64,000 bases of DNA from Gemmatimonadaceae bacterium. GTDB taxonomy: Bacteria > Gemmatimonadota > Gemmatimonadetes > Gemmatimonadales > Gemmatimonadaceae. Position numbers and translations under genes: made by a program. Shown here one piece after another: positions 8,969-17,239 of the stretch; within the stretch, counting starts at the first letter, position 1, and every line of letters starts with the position of its first letter. The DNA is taken from assembly GCA_022843265.1 (NCBI GenBank), contig JALHNZ010000009.1, positions 1-64,000 of the forward strand, read 5' to 3'. Under the pieces are notes generated by a model that saw only the letters and a list, made by a program, of their open reading frames with translations, was not told the origin of the DNA and did not search any database.

Positions 8969-10021
8969 TCACCGTGAGGGGGACCGCCGGGGTGGCAACA
9001 AGACGCCAAAGCTGATGCCGCCAGTGCGATGCGCGGCGCCTCCTCGAAAGGCGGGCGACGTGTAGATGTGCGTGAGCTCCACGTAGCGCGTCGCCGACCG
9101 GTACACGAGGCCAATCTGCTGTCGATACACCGTACGCGATACATCGCCACTGGCGATGGTGTACGGGCTGCTCCGATTGAAGAGACCGCCTTGCAAGGTG
9201 GCGTCGTAGCCAACGACCTGGAGCTGTGGCTTCACATACGCGAAGATTGCGCGGGCGGTGCGAGCCGCCGGTGGCGTGACCGAGGGAGCCGCCGGTATCG
9301 AAGAGGACGCGTCGGAGCGCAGTCTTCCGGCGCGCAGCGTTGTGCCGATGATTGCGGCGGTGTGAAAGGTCCCCGCGCGCACGCTCGCTGCGGCCGACAC
9401 ATCTGCACGTCGCCCGACACGCTGCAACACGCGCTCTGTCGCTATTTCATAATTGAGGATGACATCGTTGTGAATCTGATGCGTCCAGCCCATCGGGATG
9501 GTGTTGCCCGTCTTGCGGTGCAGGTAGGTCTGAATCTCGCGCCCACCGGCCGCCGGACCGATCACACCAAGCGTCAGCGACGACGTGGTCAGACCACCCG
9601 TGGTTGTGTCGTTCGCAATCACGAACGCGCGAAGCTGTTTCGTGCCGGCGTACGGTCGATCGCCGACCGGGATCGTCGCTTGTTTGAGATCGCGCGACGT
9701 GTACCCGTTGTCTTCGAACGCCACGCCGAAACGCCGACGCGAATGGGACGGAGCAAAGAGCAGTTGCTCGAAGAGGCGAGCCTGCAATCGCGGGTGCACC
9801 ACTTCAATGAGGATGCCCTGCGTGTAGAAACGATCAGTCGCCGTAAAGAAGTCGTTCTCGTAGGTGACGCGCCAGAACGCGTCGGCAGACACGGCGCGTT
9901 CTGTTCCGGTACTCTGAATCGCCTGCGACAGCACTGCGCGTGGCAGCATGGAGATCGTCAGTATCAGCGCAGTGCAGGAAATGGCCTGCAGGTAACGCGC
10001 GGTGTTGGCGAGATTTTTCAT
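8969..10021 (-). CDS. LpxR-like lipid A deacylase (DUF2219 outer-membrane protein)
   Basis: Predicted outer-membrane beta-barrel related to LpxR, the lipid A 3'-O-deacylase. Visible family signatures are YENDFFTATDRFYTQG near the mature N-terminus, GDRPYAGTKQL, LGVIGPAAGGREIQTYLH and GWTHQIHNDVILNYE (Asn-Asp and His candidates for the active site). The TTG start at 10087 in the track is unlikely. ATG 10021 places a signal peptide (MKNLANTARY... ALILTISMLPRAVLSQA) at the N-terminus and gives 350 aa. Activity on lipid A is inferred from the family. Confidence 0.82.
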   Translation of the reverse strand: MKNLANTARYLQAISCTALILTISMLPRAVLSQAIQSTGTERAVSADAFWRVTYENDFFTATDRFYTQGILIEVVHPRLQARLFEQLLFAPSHSRRRFGVAFEDNGYTSRDLKQATIPVGDRPYAGTKQLRAFVIANDTTTGGLTTSSLTLGVIGPAAGGREIQTYLHRKTGNTIPMGWTHQIHNDVILNYEIATERVLQRVGRRADVSAAASVRAGTFHTAAIIGTTLRAGRLRSDASSSIPAAPSVTPPAARTARAIFAYVKPQLQVVGYDATLQGGLFNRSSPYTIASGDVSRTVYRQQIGLVYRSATRYVELTHIYTSPAFRGGAAHRTGGISFGVLLPPRRSPSR

Positions 10022-10222
10022 GTTCTCCGTACGCCGGTCACGTGCTTTCCGGATCGCTTGGTGACGCACTGTCGTGATTATGCGCAACGGAGCGCATCAC
10101 GCGCGCGCGCATGTGTGACGCGCTTGTGACCTGCGGGATATTGATCCGTGATGGGCGGATGGAGTTTTGACGTGTCATAGTCTTTCTCCGTCAGAAACCT
10201 CCTTCCGACTCCACACACCTCC

Positions 10223-13200
10223 ATGAACAGCCGTTTGAATTGCCTCGTGCGCTGCACGTCGGCTTTGGTTTTGTTCGCCAGCGTCGCACTCAGTGCGCCG
10301 ATCGGCACGCTTCGCGCTCAGGCCACCGAAGGCTACATCAGTGGGTTTGCGCGTGACTCCGCCGGTGCGCCGATTACCGACGCCACATTGATTGCGCGTA
10401 ATGCGTCCACTGGCTTTCAGGAGACGCGTCGTACCGACAACACCGGTCGTTTCGTGTTTGCGCAGCTTCCCATTGGTGGTCCGTACACAATTACTGCGCG
10501 CAAGCTTGGCTTGCAGGCGGAGTCCCGCACCGGCATCACGCTGAATCTCGGCGACCGCGTCACGCTCGACTTTGTGTTGCGCAGCGCGGCGCAGGAACTC
10601 GCGACGGTAGAAGTGCGCGGCGATCGCGAGGCCAAGCGCAACGAACGCGTGGGCGCCAGCTTCGTCGTCGATCAGGCAAAAATCCGGGAGCTGCCAATCG
10701 CTGACCGTAGCTTTGCCGATCTGTCGATCATTGCGCCCACCACGTCGCGGTCGGGCACGGGCGGCATTATTACGTCATCATCGTCCATTTCCGGCAGTCG
10801 AGTATCGAGCACGGACATTCGCGTTGACGGCGTGCAGCAGAAAAACACGCTGTGGGGCACAGGTTCCGGACGTGGCCCGTACTCCCTCTCCGTTGAAGCC
10901 ATCCAGGAGTTTGAGGTCGTGACGAACGTGTACGACGTCACGCAGGGGCGGCAGGGAGCAGGCGCGGTGAACGTGGCCACTCGCAGCGGTACCAACACGC
11001 GCACCGGATCGTTCTTTCTGTACAACCGGAATCAGGCGCTGACCACGAATACCAACTTCCTCGGACAGGCGGTTACGGATTTCAGCAACTACCAGTGGGG
11101 CGGAACGCTCTCCGGTCCGATCATCAAGGACAAGCTGCACTTCACCGTGGCCTTTGATCGCCAGGATGTAACAGAGCCGTTCGTCGCGCTGAGCGTTGAA
11201 AATCAGGCCGACTGGACGCGCTTGCAGGTGAGCCCGGATTCCGTCACGCGCTTTCTCAACATCCTGCGCAATCAGTATGGCTTGCCGGAAGGGCAGCAGA
11301 CGGGTGTGTTCAATCGCGGCAACGCGTTGAACACTGTGTTCGCGCGTGCCGACTGGTCGATCAACGATCGTCACCGCCTCACGATGCGCCACAACTTCAG
11401 CAACTTCTCCTACGCCAACTCGATTCCCGATCGCGAACTGTCGGTGCTGGAGAGCCGCGGCAATCAGGCGTCGCGCGAAAATCAGTTCATGACGTCGCTG
11501 AAGTCGAGCATCGGAACGTCTGGCACCAACGACCTTCGTATCGCCTTCACCGATCGTATCCTGGAGAATCAGGCCAACACGCGTTTGCCGCGTGCCTGGG
11601 TGACCGTGGCGTCCACGCTGCCAGATGGCCGCACCGGCAACCCGCAGATCCTGCAGTTTGGTGGACAGCGCACAAGCCCCGAGTTGCAGACTGAACGCTC
11701 GCTGCAGTTGGTGAACGTCACGCGATTCGAGCGCGGCAATACGGCCTGGACATTCGGTACTGACAACTCGTTCAATGACCTGTCGATGTTCGTCTCCATC
11801 GAAACCGACGGCCTTTTTCAGTTCCCGAATCTCGCCGCGTTGGAAGCGCGTCGCCCGTCATCGTACGCGCGCCTCGTGCCGTTGCAGGATCTTGAGCCAA
11901 TCATGTCGCAGAAGGTGTTTGACGGCGGACTGTTTGCGCAGGGAGAGTTTCGCCCGACATCATCGTTGGTCATTGCGGGCGGATTGCGCTACGACGTGAC
12001 GGCGTTTCTGACCGGCGCCAACTTCAATCAGGCGGCGTTCGATGCCTTTGGCGTGCGGAGCGACAAGAAGCCCGTCAGCGGGCAGTTCCAGCCGCGTGGC
12101 CAGGTCACATGGAACATCGGATCGCGCGGAACCGACGTGCTTCGCGTTGGTGGCGGCCTGTTCACCGCACAGCCGCACTACATGTCGCACATCAACCACC
12201 TGCTCAATGATGGTTCGCAGCTTGGTGATCTGCTGCTGACGGGCGCGGCGGTGCCGACGCCCGATTTCGTCAGCTATCGCCAGAACTTCGCGAACGTACC
12301 GGGCATTCCGGCGGGCAGTGCGGCGCGTCCGCAGTACCTGAACGTGTTCGCGGATGATTTCCGTGTGCCACAAACATGGAAGGCTGACCTTTCGTATCAG
12401 AAGCGCATGTTCGAAGGCCGCCTCACCATGGGCGTGACCGGTCAGTACGGCGATACGCGCAACAACTACCGCTACGTCGACCTGAACTTGCCGGAACCGG
12501 CCTTCCGGTTGTCGAACGAAAACAATCGTCCGGTATTCGCACCGGTCGCCGTGATCACGAATCCAGCACAGGCCGGTGCAGCAGGCCGCGCGGCCATCCG
12601 CCCGTTCAAGCAGTTCCAGCGCGTGCTGGAGTTCCGCTCGGATGCGGCCTTGGTGCAGCGTGCACTGATTTTCGATGGAACGCTGGTGCTGCCGCGCGGG
12701 GGTAACCTCGGTGGCTCCTTCACGTTCAACGAAACGCGTGACAATCATTCGTACAACTGCTGCATTGCGATCTCGTCCGTCTTCAATCCGGTCCCGGGTG
12801 ATACCCGAGACCTCGCCTGGGGACCGAGTGCCACGGACTTCCGCCATAAGCTCGTGCTGTTCGGTTCCACGCCGGAAGTGCTCGGCGGCCGTTTCAGTGT
12901 GCGCGTAATCGGTCAGTCGGGTGGCAACTGGTCGCCGACGGTAGCACAGGACATCAACTACGACGACGTCGGACAGGGTGGATCGTTCGCGAATGCCAAT
13001 GACCTCGCGTTCATCTTCGACCCGAGTCGTCCAGGTCTCGATCCGGCGTTTGCCGCCGCCATGCAAACGGTGCTTGATAACCCGAACAATCTCGCGGCGG
13101 ACTACCTGCGTGAGAACCTCGGCTCAATCGCCGGTCGCAGTGCCGTACGCAATCCGTTCGTCACGCAGATCGATCTGCGATATGCGCAGAAGCTGCCGTC

Positions 13201-13435
13201 CGTGCGCGGACAGAGCGCGGAGTTGACGGTTGACGTGTTCAACTTTGCGAGCATGATCAATCACGGCTGGGGTGGACAGCGCGTGGTGCCCGGCGCGAAT
13301 CAGACGCTGCTGCGCACCGCAGGATTTGATGCGGCCTCACAGAACTATCGCTACACCGTGAACCAAAACTTCGGCCAGAGTGTGCTGGCTGGAAACCGGT
13401 ATCAGGTGCAGGCCGGCGTGCGCTACAACTTCTGA
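10223..13435 (+). CDS. TonB-dependent outer-membrane receptor with carboxypeptidase-regulatory-like N-domain
   Basis: 1070 aa. A Sec signal peptide (SALVLFASVALSAPIGTLRAQA) precedes a CarboxypepD_reg-like beta-sandwich (about 38-115, YISGFARDSAGAPITDATL). Next come a plug domain (about 150-260, IRVDGVQQKNTLWG, GAGAVNVATRSGTNTRTGSFF) and a long 22-strand-type barrel ending in the aromatic GVRYNF. This is the Oar/SusC-like architecture that imports ligands using TonB energy. The substrate cannot be read from the sequence, and no SusD partner or regulator is adjacent. It is flanked by a divergent gene upstream and a strong hairpin downstream, so it is probably monocistronic. Confidence 0.93.
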   Translation: MNSRLNCLVRCTSALVLFASVALSAPIGTLRAQATEGYISGFARDSAGAPITDATLIARNASTGFQETRRTDNTGRFVFAQLPIGGPYTITARKLGLQAESRTGITLNLGDRVTLDFVLRSAAQELATVEVRGDREAKRNERVGASFVVDQAKIRELPIADRSFADLSIIAPTTSRSGTGGIITSSSSISGSRVSSTDIRVDGVQQKNTLWGTGSGRGPYSLSVEAIQEFEVVTNVYDVTQGRQGAGAVNVATRSGTNTRTGSFFLYNRNQALTTNTNFLGQAVTDFSNYQWGGTLSGPIIKDKLHFTVAFDRQDVTEPFVALSVENQADWTRLQVSPDSVTRFLNILRNQYGLPEGQQTGVFNRGNALNTVFARADWSINDRHRLTMRHNFSNFSYANSIPDRELSVLESRGNQASRENQFMTSLKSSIGTSGTNDLRIAFTDRILENQANTRLPRAWVTVASTLPDGRTGNPQILQFGGQRTSPELQTERSLQLVNVTRFERGNTAWTFGTDNSFNDLSMFVSIETDGLFQFPNLAALEARRPSSYARLVPLQDLEPIMSQKVFDGGLFAQGEFRPTSSLVIAGGLRYDVTAFLTGANFNQAAFDAFGVRSDKKPVSGQFQPRGQVTWNIGSRGTDVLRVGGGLFTAQPHYMSHINHLLNDGSQLGDLLLTGAAVPTPDFVSYRQNFANVPGIPAGSAARPQYLNVFADDFRVPQTWKADLSYQKRMFEGRLTMGVTGQYGDTRNNYRYVDLNLPEPAFRLSNENNRPVFAPVAVITNPAQAGAAGRAAIRPFKQFQRVLEFRSDAALVQRALIFDGTLVLPRGGNLGGSFTFNETRDNHSYNCCIAISSVFNPVPGDTRDLAWGPSATDFRHKLVLFGSTPEVLGGRFSVRVIGQSGGNWSPTVAQDINYDDVGQGGSFANANDLAFIFDPSRPGLDPAFAAAMQTVLDNPNNLAADYLRENLGSIAGRSAVRNPFVTQIDLRYAQKLPSVRGQSAELTVDVFNFASMINHGWGGQRVVPGANQTLLRTAGFDAASQNYRYTVNQNFGQSVLAGNRYQVQAGVRYNF

Positions 13436-13454
13436 CCACAGAACGGGTGAGATG

Positions 13455-13491
13455 CGAACGACCGCAGTCTGCAACAGACTGCGGTCGTTCG
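13455..13491 (+). terminator. Perfect 17 bp hairpin terminator after the TonB receptor
   Basis: CGAACGACCGCAGTCTG and its exact reverse complement are separated by a 3 nt CAA loop, 20 bp after the receptor stop. No poly-T run follows. It is probably a transcript-end or mRNA-stabilising hairpin. Confidence 0.75.
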
Positions 13492-13618
13492 TGCTTCGCT
13501 GCGTGTGCTTCCTTGGCGACTAGCGGGAACCACTTGGCGTACCGTCTGAGTCGTCGGCGGCGGCATGTACGCAATAGGTTTCGGGTTGGAGTCGAACCGC
13601 CACCCCATCCGCCGATCC

Positions 13619-13975
13619 ATGTCAAATTCCAGCTGCATCTTCTGCCGTATCGTCGCCGGTGAGATACCGGCCACGATCGTGGCGCAATCCGACTACGGCA
13701 TCGCATTCCGGGATCTGTCGCCGCAGGCGCCGGTCCACGTGTTGGTGATCCCTCGGCGCCACGTGGTGTCGCTGGCTGAGGCGAGCGGTGCCGACGCTGA
13801 TCTCGCCGAGCTCGGAGACCTTCTGCGCCTGACCGGAGAAGTGGCTCGAGTGTCGGGCGTGGCGGACGCCGGCTACCGGGTCGTGGTCAATACGGGTCGT
13901 GAGGGCGGGCAAACGGTGGGTCATTTGCATTTCCACGTGCTGGGCGGCCGCCCAATGGCGTGGCCTCCGGGCTAA
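13619..13975 (+). CDS. HIT family nucleotide-binding hydrolase
   Basis: 118 aa histidine-triad protein (HINT/PKCI-like), expected to hydrolyse nucleoside phosphoramidates or adenylated species. The N-terminal CIFCRIVAGEIPATIV is typical of the HINT branch. The C-terminal GQTVGHLHFHVLGGRPM contains the HxHxH active site. The ATG at 13619 is preferred over 13565 in the track because family members begin just before the CIFC motif. The gene stands alone between a terminator hairpin and the rpsU promoter. Confidence 0.93.
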   Translation: MSNSSCIFCRIVAGEIPATIVAQSDYGIAFRDLSPQAPVHVLVIPRRHVVSLAEASGADADLAELGDLLRLTGEVARVSGVADAGYRVVVNTGREGGQTVGHLHFHVLGGRPMAWPPG

Positions 13976-13989
13976 GGGCTGAAAAGCCC
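13976..13989 (+). terminator. Short GAAA-loop hairpin after the HIT gene
   Basis: GGGCT-GAAA-AGCCC immediately after the stop codon, followed by CGTATTTC. A small but tight tetraloop hairpin; possible weak terminator. Confidence 0.4.
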
Positions 13990-14011
13990 CGTATTTCGCC
14001 TGAAACGCGCC

Positions 14012-14040
14012 TTGACCCACGTGTCTGGGAGTGGTAAGCT
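14012..14040 (+). promoter_or_regulatory. Sigma70-type promoter of rpsU
   Basis: TTGACC (14012-14017), a 17 bp spacer and TAAGCT (14035-14040). Transcription should start near 14047, giving a 5' UTR of about 60 nt. That UTR contains a 7 bp stem (GCGGCGA-ATT-TCGTCGC, one G-U pair). The upstream in-frame starts at 14031 and 14043 lie inside or before the transcript start. Confidence 0.65.
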
Positions 14041-14095
14041 ACATGGCTGTCGGTACATCACTTACGCGGCGAATTTCGTCGCTCAACGGCCCCAC

Positions 14096-14100
14096 GGGAG
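14096..14100 (+). promoter_or_regulatory. Shine-Dalgarno deciding the rpsU TTG start
   Basis: GGGAG at 14096-14100 lies 8 nt before TTG 14109, the ideal distance. The start selected gives the family-standard [13 protein letters not shown]-terminus. Confidence 0.75.
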
Positions 14101-14108
14101 AGTTTGGT

Positions 14109-14294
14109 TTGTCGGAGATTATCATCCACGAGGACGAGAACTTCGAACGCGCCCTCAAGCGGTTCAAGAAGAAAGTCGAAAAGGCCGGAATTCTGTCCGA
14201 CCTCCGCAAGCATCGGCATTATGAAAAGCCGAGCGAGCGTCGTAAGCGCAAGCTGAACGCTGCGATTCGCAAGAACCGTCGCACGCGCGTCTGA
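14109..14294 (+). CDS. rpsU: 30S ribosomal protein bS21
   Basis: Small basic ribosomal protein (61 aa from TTG 14109) that sits near the anti-Shine-Dalgarno region of the 30S subunit. [26 protein letters not shown] and the Arg/Lys-rich tail [18 protein letters not shown] are characteristic. The ORF track extends upstream to GTG 14031, which would add 26 residues encoded partly within the promoter. The TTG start fits family length, the Shine-Dalgarno and the promoter. yqeY follows after 11 bp, a common neighbour. Confidence 0.94.
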   Translation: MSEIIIHEDENFERALKRFKKKVEKAGILSDLRKHRHYEKPSERRKRKLNAAIRKNRRTRV

Positions 14295-14305
14295 GCGCGG
14301 CCTCC

Positions 14306-14755
14306 ATGGCCGAGCTCGCTCCATTGTTTGCGCAAATTCAGGACGACCTCACGGTCGCCCGCCGCGCGCAGAACAAGGATGCGTTGCTGTTACTCGGAAC
14401 CGTGCTCGCTGACCTTCGCAATCGCGAGCTCGAGCAGCCAGAGCCGCTCACGAACGATCAGGTGATCGACGTGATCCGCAAAGGCATCAAGCGGCGTCGT
14501 GAGTCGCAGGCCATGTACGAAACGGGCGCGCGTCCCGAACTCGCCGCCCGAGAAGCAGCCGAGGCTGCGAGCCTCGAAGCGTATCTCCCGCCGGCCGTCT
14601 CAAGCGATGAACTGCGTTCCGCTGTCCGGGCCGCCATCGCGGGTGGTGCCGCCAACATGGGTGCCGTAATGGGGCGCGTTGTGTCACAGTTCAAGGGTCG
14701 CGCCGACGGCAGCCAGATCAGTGCCATCGTCAAGGAAGAGCTGGCGTCGAAGTAG
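14306..14755 (+). CDS. yqeY: GatB/YqeY domain protein
   Basis: 149 aa helical protein sharing the tRNA-binding tail domain of GatB; its exact role is unknown. Family landmarks are LTNDQVIDVIRKGIKRRRESQAMYE, EAASLEAYLPPAVS and a C-terminal NMGAVMGRVVSQFKGRADGSQISAIVKEEL. The rpsU-yqeY pair is conserved in many phyla and often lies next to dnaG, which is two genes downstream here. Confidence 0.93.
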   Translation: MAELAPLFAQIQDDLTVARRAQNKDALLLLGTVLADLRNRELEQPEPLTNDQVIDVIRKGIKRRRESQAMYETGARPELAAREAAEAASLEAYLPPAVSSDELRSAVRAAIAGGAANMGAVMGRVVSQFKGRADGSQISAIVKEELASK

Positions 14756-14791
14756 TAGGTACGCACCATTCAGGGCAGGACTGCCGCGCCG

Positions 14792-17227
14792 ATGAACGCC
14801 CACGCGCTTTCAATACTTGAACTGTCCCGGATTCTTGTGCACGTGAGTCACCGTGCGCATTCGAGTCCCGGTGCAGCTGCTGTACGCGCGCTGTCGCCAA
14901 GTAGCGACCAAAGCTGGCTTGAAAACGAGCACCAGCGCGTGTCGGCCATGCGCACGCTCATCACCGGCGAACCAGCGTGGAGTGCCGAGCAGATCCCCGA
15001 GCTTGCAGCGCCGCTCATGCGCCTGCGTGTGGAAGGTGTCAGCTGGACCGCGCCTGAACTGCTGCAGGGTAGCACCTTCCTGCGCTCTAGCCGGCGTACT
15101 CGTGAAGCGTTGCGTGACGTGCGTCGCAATGCGGTTGCACGTGCAGTGTTGCAGTCGTTTGCCGACCAGCTCATTGAAGCACGCACGGTTGAAGACGCGA
15201 TCGCCCGCGCCATCAACGATGACGGTTCGGTGCGCGACGATGCGACACCGGCGCTCCGAAAAATCCGCCAGGAGCTGCGTCGCGCCGAAGGTGAACTGGT
15301 GCGGCTGCTTGAACGGGAAATGGGCAAGCTCGAATCACATCATCAGGTGAGCGATGCCTCGGTCACCATGCGCAATGGTCGCTGGGTGATGCCTGTGCGG
15401 CGCGAGGCACGCGTGGTTGTGGGTGGTCTCGTGCACGATACGTCGGGCACCGGAGCGACAATCTTTGTCGAACCTCCGGCTGCGGTTGAGTTTGGCAATC
15501 GATTGCGCGAACTCGAGCTCGATGAGCAGCGCGAGATCGAACGCATCCTTCGTGAGATCACGGCGTTGTTGCATCCGCTGTATCAGCCGCTCAGGGATGC
15601 ATTCGCCGCAATGGTCGCGCTTGATTCGCTGTTGGCGCGCGCGCGTTACGCCGAAGATGTGCACGCCGGCCACGCCGAGTTCGGTGCGGCGTCGAGTGGC
15701 TGCGAGTTTGTGCACGCGCGCCACCCGCTGCTGCTTGCGCAGGGCATCAACGTGGTGCCGTTCACGCTCGCGCTCGATGCCGGCGAACGCACGCTCCTTG
15801 TGTCTGGCCCGAATACGGGCGGCAAGACGGCGCTGCTCAAGGCGATCGGCTTGCTGGCCGTGATGGCACAGTGTGGCGTGCCCGTGCCCGTGGCGGGCGG
15901 AAGTCGTTTGCCGGTGTTCGATGACGTCTTCGCCGATGTCGGCGACGAGCAAAGTCTCGAAGCCAGCCTCTCAACATTCAGTGCGCACCTCAAGCATCAA
16001 GGCGAGATCCTCCGTCTGGCCACGCACAACTCACTTGTGCTGATGGACGAGGTGGGATCGGGCACTGATCCGTCGGAGGGCGCTGCGCTTGGCGGCGCAA
16101 TTCTTGAAACACTCACGCGACGCGGCGCGATGACGGTTGCGACCACGCATCTTGGCGCGCTCAAGCTGCTCGCCACGGAAGTGCCGGGTGTTGTGAATGC
16201 GTCATTGCAGTTTGATGCCGCGTTGCTCGCTCCGACGTATCGGTTGATCAAGGGCGTGCCGGGTCGTTCGTACGGCATCTCCATTGCTCGTCGCTTGCAG
16301 CTACCCGAGCCTGTGCTCACGCTCGCCGAATCACGATTGCCCGCTGGCGAGCGCGATCTCGCCTTGCTGCTGGCGGATGTTGAGGCGCGTGAAGCCACAC
16401 TCGCCGAACGCGAGCTTGAGGCGGATCGTGAGGCGCGTCGCATCACGTCGCGCATTGCCACGGTGAGCGACCGCGAGAAAAAGGCCCGCGAAAAAGAAAA
16501 GGAACTCGAGCGATCCTCGCGTCAGGAAGCGCGTAAGTATTTGCTGGAAGCGCGCGCCGAAGTGGAGCGTGCGATTGGTGCGGTCAAGGCCGCGGCGGCG
16601 GACGCACAGATCAGTGCCGAGATGATCGACGCGAAAGCGCGCGAAGCGCGACGCGCGATCGAAGAAGCCGCGTCGGGACAGCAGCAGGCGGTGGCCGCCA
16701 TGGACGCGCGCGCGTCCAAAACGCGTCCCGTAGACAGTGCGCGCGTGACTACGGCGCGCAAGCATACCAGCACTGAGAACAAGCCGTTGGTGCCTGGTGA
16801 CGCGGTGCTCGTTGGTACACTCGCAGACAAGGCGGGCACGGTGGTGGATGTGCGGGGTGCGAGTGCGCGCGTACTTGTGGGTTCGCTCACCCTCGCGGTG
16901 CCCATCAGCACGCTCACACGCACCGCTGCGCCGCCTCCACCAGCCGTTCGCGTGCCGGTCATGGGAGACGTGCCTGAGGTTGATCCCGTGCGCGAGGTCG
17001 ATTTGCGTGGCATGCGCGTGGATGAACTTGAGATTGCTCTCATGCAGGCGCTCGATGCGGCCGTGCGCAATGACTTGCGCGAGCTGCGCATCATTCACGG
17101 CAAGGGCACCGGTGCGTTGCGCGAACGCGTGGGTGAAATGCTGCGTGGTGACTCGCGCGTTGCCACGCACCGGCTCGGCGGGTGGAACGAAGGGGGCGCC
17201 GGCGTCACAATGGCCGAGCTGCGCTAA
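14792..17227 (+). CDS. mutS2: Endonuclease MutS2
   Basis: 811 aa MutS paralog that acts on branched DNA or collided ribosomes rather than in mismatch repair; it lacks the mismatch-recognition domain. A core/clamp region (about 1-280) precedes the ATPase: Walker A SGPNTGGKTALLKA near 338, LVLMDEVGSGTDPSEGAALG (Walker B) near 420. A long charged coiled coil (about 510-640) follows. The C-terminal Smr nuclease domain has VDLRGMRVDELEI and IIHGKGTGALRE. ATG 14792 is the only sensible start. dnaG follows after 12 bp. Confidence 0.96.
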   Translation: MNAHALSILELSRILVHVSHRAHSSPGAAAVRALSPSSDQSWLENEHQRVSAMRTLITGEPAWSAEQIPELAAPLMRLRVEGVSWTAPELLQGSTFLRSSRRTREALRDVRRNAVARAVLQSFADQLIEARTVEDAIARAINDDGSVRDDATPALRKIRQELRRAEGELVRLLEREMGKLESHHQVSDASVTMRNGRWVMPVRREARVVVGGLVHDTSGTGATIFVEPPAAVEFGNRLRELELDEQREIERILREITALLHPLYQPLRDAFAAMVALDSLLARARYAEDVHAGHAEFGAASSGCEFVHARHPLLLAQGINVVPFTLALDAGERTLLVSGPNTGGKTALLKAIGLLAVMAQCGVPVPVAGGSRLPVFDDVFADVGDEQSLEASLSTFSAHLKHQGEILRLATHNSLVLMDEVGSGTDPSEGAALGGAILETLTRRGAMTVATTHLGALKLLATEVPGVVNASLQFDAALLAPTYRLIKGVPGRSYGISIARRLQLPEPVLTLAESRLPAGERDLALLLADVEAREATLAERELEADREARRITSRIATVSDREKKAREKEKELERSSRQEARKYLLEARAEVERAIGAVKAAAADAQISAEMIDAKAREARRAIEEAASGQQQAVAAMDARASKTRPVDSARVTTARKHTSTENKPLVPGDAVLVGTLADKAGTVVDVRGASARVLVGSLTLAVPISTLTRTAAPPPPAVRVPVMGDVPEVDPVREVDLRGMRVDELEIALMQALDAAVRNDLRELRIIHGKGTGALRERVGEMLRGDSRVATHRLGGWNEGGAGVTMAELR

Positions 17228-17239
17228 GGTGAGCGCCGC

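Noticed and set aside
13423-13674. Minus-strand 83 aa ORF covering the gap before the HIT gene
   Set aside because: Runs through the perfect terminator hairpin and the HIT start; no Shine-Dalgarno or family pattern.
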